Part shown: one piece after another, positions 6,104-6,879 of the stretch
How the letters are laid out: each line of letters starts with the position of its first letter
How positions within the stretch are numbered: position 1 is the first letter of the stretch
Assembly (NCBI GenBank): GCA_017559685.1
Contig: JAFYQY010000084.1
Coordinates: 1-6,879 of the forward strand
Length of the DNA stretch: 6,879 bases
Origin: Alistipes sp.
GTDB lineage: Bacteria > Bacteroidota > Bacteroidia > Bacteroidales > Rikenellaceae
Reading direction: 5' to 3'
Translations under genes and position numbers: made by a program
Notes under the pieces: generated by a model
Databases searched by the model: none
Seen by the model: only the letters and a program-made list of their open reading frames with translations
What the model was told of the DNA's origin: nothing

Positions 6104-6879
6104 CTATTTCCAACAAAAAGCACCCGGAATAATACCTACATAGAAGCTGTCGATGAGCTCTTTCTCTTTCGAATAGCGATAGACCATACCCTGTTGCACG
6201 TAGTCGATAGCATCGGCAACATAGACGTCGCCCGTATGAGGGCAAACTGTCAAACCATAGTAGAGTGTGCCCTTGTATGGCAAGAATGGATACGCAGGCA
6301 GCTTGTCCGCCTCGACATCCAACTCCCACACATCGTCGTTGAGCCAATATATCTTATCCTTCGTGCCGTTGAGTTGCACCTCCGAAGGCCAATCGCCAAG
6401 CTTGAACTTAAACTCCTTCTCAATAGTGAAGGTCTCGGCATCGATACGGTACAACGACGGAGCACTATAGCCGTATGGCGAGCCTTCATAACCACCATCG
6501 GTTACCGTCCAGAGCTTATTGTTGCAGTCCAAAGCGAGCGATGTCGGCTGAATGCCGACTACAAGTTCATCAACAATCTGGTCGGTCTCAGTGTCGATTT
6601 TGAGTATTCGATTTTGGTACGACCAGCAGTTTACATAGACATACTTGCCATACTGCACCATCTGCTCGGTCGAGCCGCTCTCCATCGTCATATTCGGCAC
6701 CTCGATATAGCCTGTAACCTTGTATTTCTTGGGGTTTACAATAAAGATGCGGTTATCCCAAATCTGCGTAATATAGGCCTTCTCGTCAGAGAGGAAGTGG
6801 ATATAGCGAGGTGAGGTGAGGTTTGTAATTCGACCAACCTCCTTGAAGGTGTTGATGTCGATAGCAAACACCACGTGAG
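6104..6879 (-). CDS. DUF5074/YncE-like beta-propeller protein, BtuG-like (5' partial)
   Basis: The frame is open through the right edge of the window (a CAC codon precedes the GTG at 6874), so the start and any lipoprotein signal lie outside; about 257 residues are visible. Propeller-type blade repeats are seen: VFAIDINTFKEVGRI, IFIVNPKKYKVTGYIEVP, ILKIDTETDQIVDELVVG-IQPTSLALD, LYRIDAETFTIEKEF, VWELDVEADKL, and VYRYSKEKELIDSFYVGIIP near the C-terminus. Blades are joined by outer strands such as KAYITQIWDNR, KLWTVTDGG and DVYVADAID. Such proteins in gut Bacteroidetes include BtuG, a surface lipoprotein that binds cobalamin tightly and caps the BtuB receptor (established for Bacteroides thetaiotaomicron). 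Position immediately upstream of a BtuB-like receptor fits that pairing. Alternatives are another ligand-capturing propeller or a general DUF5074 surface protein. The stop TAG (6104-6106) is 9 bp before the receptor start. Confidence 0.85.
   Translation of the reverse strand, partial: HVVFAIDINTFKEVGRITNLTSPRYIHFLSDEKAYITQIWDNRIFIVNPKKYKVTGYIEVPNMTMESGSTEQMVQYGKYVYVNCWSYQNRILKIDTETDQIVDELVVGIQPTSLALDCNNKLWTVTDGGYEGSPYGYSAPSLYRIDAETFTIEKEFKFKLGDWPSEVQLNGTKDKIYWLNDDVWELDVEADKLPAYPFLPYKGTLYYGLTVCPHTGDVYVADAIDYVQQGMVYRYSKEKELIDSFYVGIIPGAFCWK

Noticed and set aside
5702..6814. 370-codon + strand frame
   Set aside because: It is antisense to both the propeller and the receptor genes and crosses their junction. 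Its translation shows no signal peptide, domain or plausible composition.
6872..6874. GTG at 6874 as the start of the beta-propeller gene
   Set aside because: The visible part would lack a signal peptide and several blades, and the frame stays open to the window edge. The gene is more likely truncated by the window.

Overview
The window most resembles a Bacteroidales chromosome, possibly Alistipes or another Rikenellaceae (inference). Three things point that way: a giant GLUG-like repeat surface protein, a TonB-dependent receptor next to a DUF5074/YncE-type beta-propeller, and the absence of strong Shine-Dalgarno sites at most starts. No rRNA, tRNA, CRISPR array, transposase or phage gene was seen. 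Gene density is very high, and the only sizeable gap is about 235 bp.

Left part (2-3261, + strand): the 3' end of a very large gene whose start lies outside the window. It encodes over 1000 visible residues built from roughly two dozen degenerate GLUG-type repeats, probably an extracellular beta-solenoid. After 38 bp comes a 50-codon gene for a small protein with no recognised domain, then a strong hairpin terminator. The two genes look like one transcription unit.

Middle (3262-3496): a convergent intergenic region. Two terminator-like hairpins share a 13-bp sequence and flank a stretch rich in short palindromes. That stretch resembles a dispersed intergenic element, but its copy number cannot be judged here.

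Right part (6879-3497, - strand): a tightly packed unit of three genes, read from the right edge leftward. They are a 5'-truncated DUF5074-like beta-propeller, a 683-residue TonB-dependent outer-membrane receptor with a signal peptide, and a 180-residue cysteine-rich DUF2284 protein. The gaps are 9 bp and 3 bp, so they are very likely co-transcribed. Receptor plus surface beta-propeller is the arrangement of the BtuB-BtuG corrinoid importers of gut Bacteroidetes. A vitamin B12-type uptake role is therefore the leading hypothesis, but the promoter and any cobalamin riboswitch would lie beyond position 6879. The cysteine-rich third gene is the least explained part of this unit.
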